From Kitasatospora sp. CB01950 (GTDB taxonomy: Bacteria; Actinomycetota; Actinomycetes; Streptomycetales; Streptomycetaceae): a stretch of DNA of 64,000 nucleotides. Positions 54,358-63,013 of this stretch are shown piece after piece. Every line of letters starts with the position of its first letter. Position 1 is the first letter of the stretch. Under the pieces are notes generated by a model. That model saw only the letters and a program-made list of their open reading frames with translations. It was not told where the DNA came from and made no database searches. Position numbers and translations under genes: made by a program. The stretch spans positions 32,183-96,182 of the forward strand of contig NZ_LISX01000008.1 of NCBI RefSeq assembly GCF_001905465.1, read 5' to 3'.

Positions 54358-55071
54358 ATGGACAACACTAGCGGCGTCGGCGTTCTCGACAAGGCCGCTC
54401 TGGTGCTGAGTGCACTGGAGTCGGGCCCCGCCACGTTGGCGGGGCTGGTCGCCGCCACCGGTCTGGCCCGGCCCACCGCCCACCGACTCGCCGTCGCACT
54501 CGAACACCACCGCCTGGTCACCAGGGACATGCAGGGCCGCTTCATTCTCGGCCCCCGGCTCGCCGAACTCTCCGCCGCCGCAGGCGAAGACCGGCTCCTC
54601 GCCGCGGCCGGGCCGGTGCTCACGCACCTGCGCGACGTGACGGGCGAGAGCGCGCAGCTCTATCGCCGCCAGGGCGAGATGCGGATCTGCGTGGCCGCGG
54701 CCGAGCGTCTCTCGGGCCTGCGCGACACCGTGCCGGTCGGCTCCACCCTCCCGATGAAGGCCGGCTCCGCCGCGCAGGTCCTGCTCGCCTGGGAAGAGCC
54801 CGAGCGCCTCCACCGCGGCCTCCAAGGCGCGCGGTTCACCGCCACCGCGCTCAGCGGCGTCCGCCGCCGCGGCTGGGCCCAGTCCATCGGCGAACGCGAA
54901 CCCGGTGTGGCCTCCGTCTCCGCCCCCGTCCGCGGCCCCTCCAACCGCGTCGTCGCCTCCGTCTCCGTCTCCGGCCCCATCGAACGCCTCACCCGCCACC
55001 CGGGGCGGCTCCACGCCCAGGCCATCATCGAAGCCGCCAACCGCCTCACCGAGGCCCTCCGCCGCAGCTGA
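54358..55071 (+). CDS. ndgR: IclR-family regulator NdgR
   Basis: NdgR (AreB) regulates leucine and other amino acid genes in Streptomyces. The 237-residue product has an N-terminal winged helix (10-70: VLDKAALVLSALESG, TGLARPTAHRLAVALEHHRL, RDMQGRFILGPRLAEL) and a C-terminal IclR effector domain (GSTLPMKAGSAAQVLLAW, VASVSAPVRGPSNRVVASVS, SGPIERL). It is divergent from leuCD, the same arrangement as in S. coelicolor. The start at 54358 (MDNTSGVGVLDK) fits the family; the promoter structure suggests a leaderless mRNA. Confidence 0.93.
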   Translation: MDNTSGVGVLDKAALVLSALESGPATLAGLVAATGLARPTAHRLAVALEHHRLVTRDMQGRFILGPRLAELSAAAGEDRLLAAAGPVLTHLRDVTGESAQLYRRQGEMRICVAAAERLSGLRDTVPVGSTLPMKAGSAAQVLLAWEEPERLHRGLQGARFTATALSGVRRRGWAQSIGEREPGVASVSAPVRGPSNRVVASVSVSGPIERLTRHPGRLHAQAIIEAANRLTEALRRS

Positions 55072-55252
55072 GACCCCCACCCGCCCACCTGCCCCCGGCC
55101 CTCCCGCCGGGGGCAGACGCGTTTGGGAGCGGACACGGCAGCAAGACGGAACGCGGAGCCGACTCCCCACAGCAAGCCGCAAGCGAAGCGCCGTGGTGCC
55201 CGTGGGCTGGGGGTGCACGGGCGGGTGGGCGGGCGGGGTGGGCCGGAAACGC

Positions 55253-55276
55253 AAAAAAGCCCCGGTTTCCCGGAGC
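55253..55276 (-). terminator. Rho-independent terminator of the tRNA cluster
   Basis: On the minus strand GCTCCGG-GAAA-CCGGGGC is followed by six T. It lies 27 bases after the last tRNA. It is the clearest intrinsic terminator in the window. Confidence 0.9.
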
Positions 55277-55302
55277 TTGTTCACTACTCTATGAGTTTTT
55301 CT

Positions 55303-55377
55303 TGGCTGGGGTACCAGGACTCGAACCTAGACTAAATGAACCAGAATCACTCGTGCTGCCAATTACACCATACCCCA
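55303..55377 (-). tRNA. tRNA-Gln (CTG), CCA encoded
   Basis: The 7-bp acceptor stem TGGGGTA/TACCCCA, discriminator G, and the encoded CCA are present. The anticodon loop is TTCTGGT (CTG, Gln). The anticodon stem is AGTGA/TCATT, with a G-U pair where the other tRNA-Gln in the cluster has C-G. The T arm GGTTCGAGTCC is standard. Confidence 0.93.
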
Positions 55378-55381
55378 AAAG

Positions 55382-55454
55382 TACCCCCGACCGGATTCGA
55401 ACCGGCGCTACCGCCTTGAGAGGGCGGCGTGCTAGGCCGCTACACAACGGGGGC
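55382..55454 (-). tRNA. tRNA-Glu (CTC), copy 1
   Basis: Acceptor GCCCCCG/CGGGGGT with a G-U end pair, anticodon arm CCGCC-CTCTCAA-GGCGG (anticodon CTC), T arm CCGGTTCGAATCCGG. CCA is not encoded. Identical by eye to the two following copies. Confidence 0.95.
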
Positions 55455-55471
55455 CCTAGCGCGAATGAGAG

Positions 55472-55544
55472 TACCCCCGACCGGATTCGAACCGGCGCTA
55501 CCGCCTTGAGAGGGCGGCGTGCTAGGCCGCTACACAACGGGGGC
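55472..55544 (-). tRNA. tRNA-Glu (CTC), copy 2
   Basis: Same sequence as copy 1, with anticodon CTC and no encoded CCA; 17 bases from copy 1 and 34 from copy 3. Confidence 0.95.
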
Positions 55545-55578
55545 GTGTCTCATTCATTCTGCAATTGTCAAGATTGCG

Positions 55579-55651
55579 TACCCCCGACCGGATTCGAACC
55601 GGCGCTACCGCCTTGAGAGGGCGGCGTGCTAGGCCGCTACACAACGGGGGC
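55579..55651 (-). tRNA. tRNA-Glu (CTC), copy 3
   Basis: Same sequence as copies 1 and 2. It is the second tRNA of the cluster in transcription order. Confidence 0.95.
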
Positions 55652-55673
55652 TTTGCTGCACTTGCGTACTGCG

Positions 55674-55745
55674 CTGGGGTACCAGGACTCGAACCTAGAC
55701 TAACTGAACCAGAATCAGTCGTGCTGCCAATTACACCATACCCCA
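55674..55745 (-). tRNA. tRNA-Gln (CTG), no encoded CCA
   Basis: The anticodon arm ACTGA-TTCTGGT-TCAGT gives CTG. It differs from the other tRNA-Gln at two paired positions of the anticodon stem and lacks the genomic CCA. It is the first tRNA of the cluster. Confidence 0.94.
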
Positions 55746-55878
55746 CCAGAGTTCAACCCCCTTGCAGGGATCTTCCTCGGTGTCTTGCGCCTCCCTGCCC
55801 GGGCGGCGCAGAAAGAACATTACCCGACGCCCCGCCCGGCTCCAAAATCGATAACCGCAGGCCGTGCGCCGGACACCT

Positions 55879-55905
55879 GCGGGCCAGGTCAAGGACCTGG
55901 CCCGC
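55879..55905 (-). terminator. Terminator after gltX
   Basis: Perfect 12-base arms (55879-55890, 55894-55905) with loop AAG lie 38 bases after the gltX stop and separate it from the tRNA cluster. Confidence 0.75.
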
Positions 55906-55943
55906 GAGGGGTCGGACGGGCCCTCAGGGGGCCTGGTCGCGGC

Positions 55944-57443
55944 TCAGGAGGCCGGCAGCAGCTCCAGCGCGGCGAGCAGGCGGCGCAGCGTCTCCTCGCG
56001 GCCCAGCAGCTCCATGGACTCGAACAGCGGCGGCGAGACCCGACGCCCGGTCACGGCCACCCGCAGCGGGGTGAAGGCGAACTTGGGCTTGATGCCGAGG
56101 CCTTCGACCAGGGCCTCGCGCAGCGCGGCCTGGATCGGGTCGGGGGTGAAGTCCGTCAGCTCGGTGAGCGCCTTGACGGAGGCTTCGAGGACCGGCCGGG
56201 CGTCGGCGTTGAGCACCTTCGCGCCGTCCTCCGGGTCGACCGCGAAGTCGGCGGGGGCGACGAACAGGAAGCCGGCCATCGTGACGATCTCGGAGAGGAC
56301 GATCATCCGCTCCTGGGTGAGCGGCGCGACCTTGCCGAGCAGTTCGAGCTGCGCGGCGGTCGGCTCGGCGGGGAGCAGCCCGGCGGCCTGGAGGTAGGGC
56401 ACCAGGCGGTTGACGAACTCCTCGGGGGCGAGCCGACGGACGTGCTCGGCGTTGATGTGCTCGGCCTTCTTGAGGTCGAAGCGCGCCGGGTTGCCGTTGA
56501 CGTCGTCGATGTCGAAGGCGGCGACCATCTCGTCGATGTCGAAGATGTCGCGGTCCTCGGAGAGCGACCAGCCCAGCAGGGCAAGGTAGTTGAGCAGGCC
56601 CTCGGGCAGGAAGCCGCGCTCGCGGTACAGGTTGAGCGAGGCCTGCGGGTCGCGCTTGGAGAGCTTCTTGTTGCCCTCGCCCATCACGTACGGCAGGTGG
56701 CCGAAGCGCGGGGTGGTGCCGTTGCCGACGCCGATGTCCGCGAGGGCGGCGTAGAGGGCGATCTGACGCGGGGTGGAGGAGAGCAGGTCCTCGCCGCGCA
56801 GGACGTGGGTGATCTCCATCAGGGCGTCGTCGACCGGGTTGACCAGGGTGTACAGCGGGGCGCCGTTGGCCCGGACGATGCCGTAGTCGGGGACGTCCTT
56901 CGGGTCGAAGGAGATCGGGCCGCGGACCAGGTCGTCGAAGGACAGCGTGGTGTCGGGCATCCGGAAGCGGAGGATCGACGGGCGGCCCTCCTGCTCGTAG
57001 ACGGCGATCCGGTCGGCCGTCAGGTCGCGGCAGTGGCCGTCGTAGCCGGAGGGCTTGCCGGCGGCGCGGGCGGCCTCGCGGCGGGCGTCCAGCTCCTCGG
57101 TGGTGCAGTAGCAGGGATAGGCGTGGCCGGCCTCGCGCAGGCGGTTGGCGACGTCCGCGTAGATGTCCATCCGCTGCGACTGGCGGTACGGGGTGTGCGG
57201 GCCGCCGATCTCCGGGCCCTCGTCCCAGTCGAAGCCGAGCCAGCGCATGGCGTCGAGCAGCTGGTTGTAGGACTCCTCGGAGTCGCGGGCGGCGTCGGTG
57301 TCCTCGATGCGGAACACCAGGGTGCCGCCGTTGTGGCGGGCGTAGGCCCAGTTGAAGAGCGCCGTGCGGACCAGGCCGACGTGCGGGTTCCCGGTCGGGG
57401 ACGGGCAGAAGCGGACCCGGACGTCGGGATTCTTGTCAGACAC
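55944..57443 (-). CDS. gltX: Glutamyl-tRNA synthetase
   Basis: GltX charges tRNA-Glu, and in bacteria without GlnRS also misacylates tRNA-Gln for GatCAB. The 499 residues show the class I HIGH-type motif PSPTGNPHVG, FRIEDTDAARDSEES, the KMSKS-type KKLSKRDPQ, and C-terminal anticodon domains. A zinc-type pattern CYCTTEEL is present. The GTG at 57443 is preceded by AAGGA; an ATG (57461) overlapping the FAH gene stop is less likely. Both tRNA types recognised by a non-discriminating GluRS are encoded directly downstream. Confidence 0.95.
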   Translation of the reverse strand: MSDKNPDVRVRFCPSPTGNPHVGLVRTALFNWAYARHNGGTLVFRIEDTDAARDSEESYNQLLDAMRWLGFDWDEGPEIGGPHTPYRQSQRMDIYADVANRLREAGHAYPCYCTTEELDARREAARAAGKPSGYDGHCRDLTADRIAVYEQEGRPSILRFRMPDTTLSFDDLVRGPISFDPKDVPDYGIVRANGAPLYTLVNPVDDALMEITHVLRGEDLLSSTPRQIALYAALADIGVGNGTTPRFGHLPYVMGEGNKKLSKRDPQASLNLYRERGFLPEGLLNYLALLGWSLSEDRDIFDIDEMVAAFDIDDVNGNPARFDLKKAEHINAEHVRRLAPEEFVNRLVPYLQAAGLLPAEPTAAQLELLGKVAPLTQERMIVLSEIVTMAGFLFVAPADFAVDPEDGAKVLNADARPVLEASVKALTELTDFTPDPIQAALREALVEGLGIKPKFAFTPLRVAVTGRRVSPPLFESMELLGREETLRRLLAALELLPAS

Positions 57444-57457
57444 GGTTACTGCATCCT

Positions 57458-58255
57458 TCATCGCTTGACGACCTTGTTGGCGAGGGTGCCGATGCCTTCG
57501 ACGGAGACGGCGACCTCGTCGCCGATGTTCAGGGGGCCGACACCTGCGGGGGTGCCGGTGAGGATGACGTCGCCCGGGAGCAGGGTCATCGCCTCGGAGA
57601 TGTGCGCGACCAGTTCGGCGACCGAGCGGGCCATCTGGGAGGTGCGGCCGGCTTGGCGGAGCTCGCCGTTGACGGTGCAGGTGACGGCCAGGTCGGCGGG
57701 GTCGAGGTCGGTCTCGATCCACGGGCCGAGCGGGCAGGAGGTGTCGAAGCCCTTGGCGCGGGCCCACTGGCCCTCGCGCTGCTGCACGTCGCGGGCGGTG
57801 ACGTCGTTGGCGCAGGTGTAGCCGAAGATCACTTCGGGGACCCGGTCGAGCGGCACCTCGCGGCACATCCGGCCGATCACCACGGCGAGTTCGGCCTCGT
57901 ACTGGACGTCCGAGGAGAACGGCGGGTACGCGATGGACTCGGAGGGGCCGATGACGGCGGTGGAGGGCTTGAAGAACGTCAGCGGGACGGGCGGGACGTC
58001 GTTGCCCAGTTCGGCGGCGTGGTCGGCGTAGTTGCGGCCGACCGCCACGATCTTGCTGGGGAGCATCGGGGCCAGCAGTCGGACGTCCTGCAGGCGGTGG
58101 CTCTCGCCCGTCGGCTGGGGGGTGCCGAAGGGGTGGCCGGCGAGGGTGTGCACCACCAGCGATTCGGGTTGTGCGGCGTCCCCCTCGATGATTCCGAAGG
58201 AGACCGAGCCCGCCGCGGGGCTCCCTTCACGGACGGAGAACCTGGCGATACGCAC
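57458..58255 (-). CDS. Fumarylacetoacetate hydrolase-family protein
   Basis: The 265-residue product has the FAH-fold C-terminal domain: KIVAVGRNYADHAAELG, the metal-binding YEAELAVVIGR, GYTCANDVTARDVQ, and GDVILTGTPAGVGPLN at the end. Members hydrolyse or decarboxylate oxaloacetate, acylpyruvates and related acids; the exact substrate is unknown. The GTG at 58255 gives VRIARFSVREGSPAAG, the usual start. It lies 14 bases ahead of gltX and is probably co-transcribed. Confidence 0.9.
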   Translation of the reverse strand: MRIARFSVREGSPAAGSVSFGIIEGDAAQPESLVVHTLAGHPFGTPQPTGESHRLQDVRLLAPMLPSKIVAVGRNYADHAAELGNDVPPVPLTFFKPSTAVIGPSESIAYPPFSSDVQYEAELAVVIGRMCREVPLDRVPEVIFGYTCANDVTARDVQQREGQWARAKGFDTSCPLGPWIETDLDPADLAVTCTVNGELRQAGRTSQMARSVAELVAHISEAMTLLPGDVILTGTPAGVGPLNIGDEVAVSVEGIGTLANKVVKR

Positions 58256-58358
58256 AGCCCTGCAACCTCTCGGTTCGTCGGCCGCCCGGACGCTCCCGGG
58301 CGGTTGCCGAGCCCGCAGTACCGGGCCCGGCTGTGACACCAGGTTATCGGCGCTGTGG

Positions 58359-58562
58359 TCAGTCCTGCGGCAGGCGGGGGGCCGGTGCCGCCATCAGGAC
58401 GGTGCGGCGCGGGTTGGCGGTGGCGCCGGGCAGGGTGGCGGCGTACGCGCGGGGGGTGCGGTCGCCGAAGCCGGGCAGCTGGGAGAAGTCCGCGACGGAG
58501 GCCAGGGTGGTGCGGCGCGGGTTGGCCGTGGAGGGGGTGGCCGTCGGGGTCGTCTCGGACAT
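58359..58562 (-). CDS. Unknown 67-residue protein with an internal TANPRRT repeat
   Basis: The product (MSETTPTATPSTANPRRTTL...) contains TANPRRTTL and TANPRRTVL, encoded by an exact 18-base DNA repeat (58401-58418, 58509-58526). It is Pro/Thr/Ala-rich without signal peptide or membrane span. I do not recognise it. It is divergent from cvnA; a TGTGA-N6-TCACA palindrome lies 128 bases upstream. It could be a small regulatory or structural protein. Confidence 0.55.
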   Translation of the reverse strand: MSETTPTATPSTANPRRTTLASVADFSQLPGFGDRTPRAYAATLPGATANPRRTVLMAAPAPRLPQD

Positions 58563-59025
58563 TTGCGTCTGCACCTTGTTTCGCTCGAACGGACTTTTGC
58601 GCGGGCCTGCCGCTGGGCAGGCTCCGGTCAACCCTGCCAGGTTAGGGAGCCCATTCCACAGCGGCCGTGACCGAAGCTACACATTCGACTGTGAGTTTGC
58701 TCACAATTACCGCCGCAATGGGCACGGAAGTGACGATTCCGGACCAATGGAAAAATCCACCATTGCGGATATCTCGGACATTTGCCGCACAAGCCGATCT
58801 TCCTCTTTATTGACATGACTGCGGCGAGTGTCCGAAAAGGACCGTATTCCGAGCGGCCAACAACACGGAACGTGAGACGTTGCACGCAGCGGGTAGCCCT
58901 GGACACCGAGTCGTAACGGCCCTTGTTGGACTTCCCCTGCTGTGCTGGAATGCCACGGAAAAACTCGACACCGCTCTCTCTCCGCCCGGCGGGGAAGGGC
59001 GCCCGGTCCAGAGGTTGCGACGCCA
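58563..59025. other. Divergent control region between the 67-residue gene and cvnA
   Basis: This 463-base region is A+T-rich (58680-58870) for this genome. It contains the TGTGA-N6-TCACA palindrome (58690-58705), CAATGG...CCATTG arms near 58755, and TTGACA at 58810-58815, which matches the -35 consensus but has no good -10 partner. No gene was recognised in it. Confidence 0.5.
58690..58705. promoter_or_regulatory. TGTGA-N6-TCACA palindrome (Crp-like site)
   Basis: TGTGAG-TTTG-CTCACA is a perfect inverted repeat with the core of the cAMP receptor protein consensus. Streptomyces has a Crp. The site is 128 bases upstream of the 67-residue gene and 320 bases upstream of cvnA, so the former is the nearer target. 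Confidence 0.5.
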
Positions 59026-62000
59026 GTGCAGGGACGTTTCAAGAGGGGCAACGGCGCCGCGGGTGAGCCGGAGTCGCGGGAGCCCGTGTCCGGCCCCCAC
59101 CAGGCGGCACCGACGACAAGCCAGGGTGAGCGGCCGTTCGGCGCCCCCGCCGAGGCCGCCCCCGACAGCAGTGCCCCAGGCGCCGAGAACGCGCCCAAGC
59201 AGCAGGACGGCAGCAGCGCGCCGGCCGACAAGCAGAGCCGCCGCGCCAAGCTGCGCGGCACGCTCAACCGCCGTCGGGCCACCGGTGTGAGCCGCTTCGC
59301 CATGCGCAACTGGCGAATCCGTACCCGCCTGATCGCGCTGCTCTTCCTGCCCGTGGCGGTCTCGCTGGTGCTCGGCGGTCTGCGCGTGCAGACCTCCATG
59401 GAGAACTCCCGCCAGCTGTCCCAGATGAGCGATCTGGCCGAACTGGCCCGCAACGCCACCGCCCTGGCCAACGCCCTGCAGTACGAGCGCGACGTCTCGG
59501 CCGGCCCGCTGGCCGCCGGCGGCTCCGCCGACACCGACCCCGAGATCTCCGACGCGTACAAGCAGACCAACACGCTGTCGAAGACCTTCAACGCCAGCGC
59601 GGACAAGTTCGACAACCTCGACCTGGCCGGTTCCAAGACCCTGCTGCTGCAGGTCCGCAAGGACCTCAACACGCTGCCCCGGGCCCGTACCGGCGCGTTC
59701 AAGAGCCCCGACAACATCCAGGCCACGATCACCAACTACGACGTGATCATCAAGGACCTGATCGGCGCCACCCAGGACATCGCGATCACCTCGAACTCGA
59801 CCGAGCTGATCAAGACCACCCGTGCGCTGTTCCAGTTCTCCACGGCCAAGGAGTACACCTCGATGCAGCGCGCGCTGATCAGCGCCGCGCTCGCGAACCC
59901 GGGCGGCCCGTCGATGTCGGCCTCCGACGAGACCTTCGGCGTCCGCCTGATGAGCTCCGAGGACAACGCGCTCGCCAACTTCACCGCCATCTACGGCGAG
60001 AGCGAGGCCCGCGCGCTGCGTGCCGCGATGAGCTACAACCAGGTCGTCGCCGAGGCCGACCGGTTCTCCAAGGCGGCCCTGAACACCAACGGCATCAAGC
60101 AGACCGAGAACTCGTCCTACAAGGACTGGTTCGACAAGTCGACCGCCAAGGTCAACGCCGAGAAGACCATCGAGAACAACCTGCTCAACGTCCTCGACGG
60201 CAAGGCCCAGGCGCTGCAGTCCGACATCGACACCGAGTCGGTCATCAACGCCTCGCTGGTCGCCCTGGTGCTCGTCGTCGCCATCGCCGGCGCCGCCCTG
60301 GTGGCCCGCTCGATGGTGCGCTCGCTGACCCGTCTGCAGGCCGCCGCCGAGGACGTCGCCGAGCGACGCCTGCCCGAGCTGGTCAAGACGCTCTCCGAGA
60401 GCGACCCGCACGACGTCGACGTCACCGTCGAGCCGGTCGGCGTCGACTCCGCCGACGAGATCGGCCACGTGGCGCACGCCTTCGACATGGTGCACCGCGA
60501 GGCGGTCCGACTGGCCGCCGAGCAGGCGCTGCTGCGAGGCAACATCAACGCGATGTTCACCAACCTGTCGCGCCGCAGCCAGGGCCTGATCCAGCGCCAG
60601 CTGTCGCTGATCTCCGAACTGGAGAGCCGCGAGGCCGACCCGGACCAGCTGGCCTCGCTGTTCAAGCTCGACCACCTCGCCACCCGCATGCGCCGCAACG
60701 GCGAAAACCTCCTCGTCCTCGCGGGCGAGGACCCGGGCCGCCGCTGGACCCGCCCCGTCCCGCTGGTCGACGTGCTCCGCGCCGCCGCCTCCGAGGTGGA
60801 GCAGTACGAGCGCATCGAACTCGCCTCGGTGCCCACCGCCGAGGTCGCCGGACGCGTCGTCAACGACCTCGTCCACCTGCTCGCCGAGCTGCTGGAGAAC
60901 GCCACCTCGTTCTCCTCCCCGCAGACCCGGGTCCGGGTCACCGGCCACGCCCTGCCGGACGGCCGGGTGCTGATCGAGATCCACGACACCGGCATCGGCC
61001 TCTCCCCCGACGACCTGGCCGACATCAACGAGCGGCTGGCCAACCCGCCGGTCGTGGACGTCTCGGTGTCCCGCCGCATGGGTCTGTTCGTGGTCGGCCG
61101 CCTGTCCCTGCGACACGGCATCCGCATTCAGCTCCGCCCGTCCGACTCGGGCGGCACCACCGCGCTGGTCATGCTGCCGGTGGACGTCACCAACTCCGCC
61201 GAGCGGCGCGGCAACCGGCCCGGTGCGGGCGCCGGGGCCGGCCAGGGCGGCCGGCAGCAGCGCGGCGTCGCGCCGACGCCGCGTCAGCAGGGCCGCCCGG
61301 CGGGCGACCTGCCCGGTGCGCGCACCGCGCTCGGCCAGGGCCCGGCGGCCGGCGGGCAGGGCGGCCAGGGCGGCCGTCCGCAGCTCGGCCAGGGGCCGAT
61401 GATGGGCGGCAGCCCCGACCTGTTCACCCCGGGCGCTTCGTCCGGCCCGTCCGCGCCCTCGGGCCAGGCGGGCACGGGCAGCCGGCGCGGGCCGAGCGAG
61501 GCGCCCGCGCAGGGCGGCTTCGGCCCCGGCGGCGCGTTCGGCACCGGTCCGGCCCAGGGCGGCCGCGCCGGTGGTCTGCCGACCCGTGCGGTCGGCCAGT
61601 CGCTGCGTGAGAACCCGGCGCCGGGTGCGTCCGGCCCGGCCGCCCCGGCCGGTCCGGGTGCGGGTGCCGGTGCGGGTGCCGGTGCGCCGGCCGCCGGCGG
61701 GCTGCCGCCGCGGCGGGTGCCGGGCGCGTCCGGTGCGCCGGGCCTGCCGGGCGGGCCGGGCGGCCAGGGCGGACTTCCGCCGCGCCGTCCTCAGCCGCCG
61801 CAGGGCGGTCCGCGTCGCCCGCAGGGTCCCCAGGGCCCGCAGGCTCCGCTGGGCGGTCCCGAGCGGACCCGTCCGACCGAGGGGCGTCCGGCGCCCGAGG
61901 GCCGTCCCGGCCTGGAGAGCCGTCCGGGCGGGGAGCCGACCCAGCACGGCCGGGCCGAGCAGCTGCCGCCGCGCCGTCCGCTGCCGCCGCAGCAGCCGGC

Positions 62001-63012
62001 CGCGCCGCTGGAGGCCGCCCCGGCGGACCAGTCCGGCGGGTTCGCCCGGCCGCGCTTCGAGGCCTCCGACATCGACCCGCGCGACCCGCTGGGCCTCGGC
62101 CTGGTGGAGCCGGTGCTGCCGGACCCGTTGGGTCACGGCGTGCCGGCTGTGGCGCCGCAGGAGCGTCCGGCCCCGCAGCAGTTCGCGGAGCGGCCGCAGC
62201 CGATGGCGCTGCCGACCGGCGGCGAGTCGGCCGGCGCGCCGGAGCCGATCCATGAGCAGGTCCGTTCCCGGGGGTACCAGCCGCAGCGGCCCGGTACCAG
62301 TGCGCCCGGGTACACCCCGCAGCAGTCCCGGCCGGCCCCGCAGGCCCAGTCCCAGGCACCGGCCCCGCAGCGGCAGGCCGCCCGGCCGCAGCCGCAGGGC
62401 GAGCCGTTCCAGCAGCAGCGTCCGCAGGGCGAGCCGTTCCCGCAGGGTGAGCCGTTCCAGCAGCAGCGTCCGCAGGGCATGCCGCAGCGCCCGCTGCCCG
62501 GTGGCCCGCAGGGCGCCCCGCAGCGTCCGGTGGCGGACCGCCCGGCCCCCCAGGCCGCGCAGCCGCAGCCCCAGCAGGCCCAGCAGTCGCAGCAGCCGCA
62601 GCAGGCCCCGCAGCCGGCCGACGGTCCGGACGCGCCGTGGCGGCCGTCCGCGAACGACGAGCGGTGGCGCCGGGCCGAGCAGATGCGCGAGCCGCAGACC
62701 GACGGCCTGACCACCTCGGGGCTGCCTCGCCGCACCCCGCAGGCCAACCTGGTCTCCGGCAGCGCCGAGGCCAGCCCGCTGACGGGCCCGCAGGTCTCGC
62801 GCAGCCCCGAGGAGGTGCGCGGCCGGCTGACCAACCTGCGCCGCGGCATCCAGCAGGGCCGCCAGGCCGGTTCGCAGCAGCCGGGCTCCGGCCGTCCCGC
62901 GCCGCAGCAGCGGCCGGGCTTCGACTTCGGCGGCACGTCCGAGGGCCACCGGGGAGCCCAGTTCGACGCCGATGGCAACAACGGCTTCGGCCCCGAGCAC
63001 CAGGAGCGTTGA
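59026..63012 (+). CDS. cvnA: CvnA, sensor-kinase-like protein of a conservon (NIT domain)
   Basis: Conservons (cvnA-D) encode membrane-associated signalling complexes resembling eukaryotic G-protein systems. The 1328-residue product starts at a GTG with AGAGG upstream. Order: disordered N-terminus (1-95), membrane helix (about 100-118), extracellular nitrate/nitrite-sensing-type domain (about 130-400, helical), helix 2 (about 408-431), HAMP-like linker, dimerisation region (LFKLDHLATRMRRNGENLLV), ATPase N-box HLLAELLENATSFSS (about 613-627) and G box IHDTGIGLSPDDL (about 651-663). From about 725 the chain is a 600-residue Pro/Gly/Gln/Arg-rich disordered tail with repeats such as GEPFQQQRPQ. 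Confidence 0.88.
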   Translation: MQGRFKRGNGAAGEPESREPVSGPHQAAPTTSQGERPFGAPAEAAPDSSAPGAENAPKQQDGSSAPADKQSRRAKLRGTLNRRRATGVSRFAMRNWRIRTRLIALLFLPVAVSLVLGGLRVQTSMENSRQLSQMSDLAELARNATALANALQYERDVSAGPLAAGGSADTDPEISDAYKQTNTLSKTFNASADKFDNLDLAGSKTLLLQVRKDLNTLPRARTGAFKSPDNIQATITNYDVIIKDLIGATQDIAITSNSTELIKTTRALFQFSTAKEYTSMQRALISAALANPGGPSMSASDETFGVRLMSSEDNALANFTAIYGESEARALRAAMSYNQVVAEADRFSKAALNTNGIKQTENSSYKDWFDKSTAKVNAEKTIENNLLNVLDGKAQALQSDIDTESVINASLVALVLVVAIAGAALVARSMVRSLTRLQAAAEDVAERRLPELVKTLSESDPHDVDVTVEPVGVDSADEIGHVAHAFDMVHREAVRLAAEQALLRGNINAMFTNLSRRSQGLIQRQLSLISELESREADPDQLASLFKLDHLATRMRRNGENLLVLAGEDPGRRWTRPVPLVDVLRAAASEVEQYERIELASVPTAEVAGRVVNDLVHLLAELLENATSFSSPQTRVRVTGHALPDGRVLIEIHDTGIGLSPDDLADINERLANPPVVDVSVSRRMGLFVVGRLSLRHGIRIQLRPSDSGGTTALVMLPVDVTNSAERRGNRPGAGAGAGQGGRQQRGVAPTPRQQGRPAGDLPGARTALGQGPAAGGQGGQGGRPQLGQGPMMGGSPDLFTPGASSGPSAPSGQAGTGSRRGPSEAPAQGGFGPGGAFGTGPAQGGRAGGLPTRAVGQSLRENPAPGASGPAAPAGPGAGAGAGAGAPAAGGLPPRRVPGASGAPGLPGGPGGQGGLPPRRPQPPQGGPRRPQGPQGPQAPLGGPERTRPTEGRPAPEGRPGLESRPGGEPTQHGRAEQLPPRRPLPPQQPAAPLEAAPADQSGGFARPRFEASDIDPRDPLGLGLVEPVLPDPLGHGVPAVAPQERPAPQQFAERPQPMALPTGGESAGAPEPIHEQVRSRGYQPQRPGTSAPGYTPQQSRPAPQAQSQAPAPQRQAARPQPQGEPFQQQRPQGEPFPQGEPFQQQRPQGMPQRPLPGGPQGAPQRPVADRPAPQAAQPQPQQAQQSQQPQQAPQPADGPDAPWRPSANDERWRRAEQMREPQTDGLTTSGLPRRTPQANLVSGSAEASPLTGPQVSRSPEEVRGRLTNLRRGIQQGRQAGSQQPGSGRPAPQQRPGFDFGGTSEGHRGAQFDADGNNGFGPEHQER

Positions 63013-63013
63013 G

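Noticed and set aside
58807..63000. Minus-strand open frame of about 1400 codons opposite cvnA
   Set aside because: It is the Arg/Leu-rich mirror of cvnA with no ribosome binding site or family motif.
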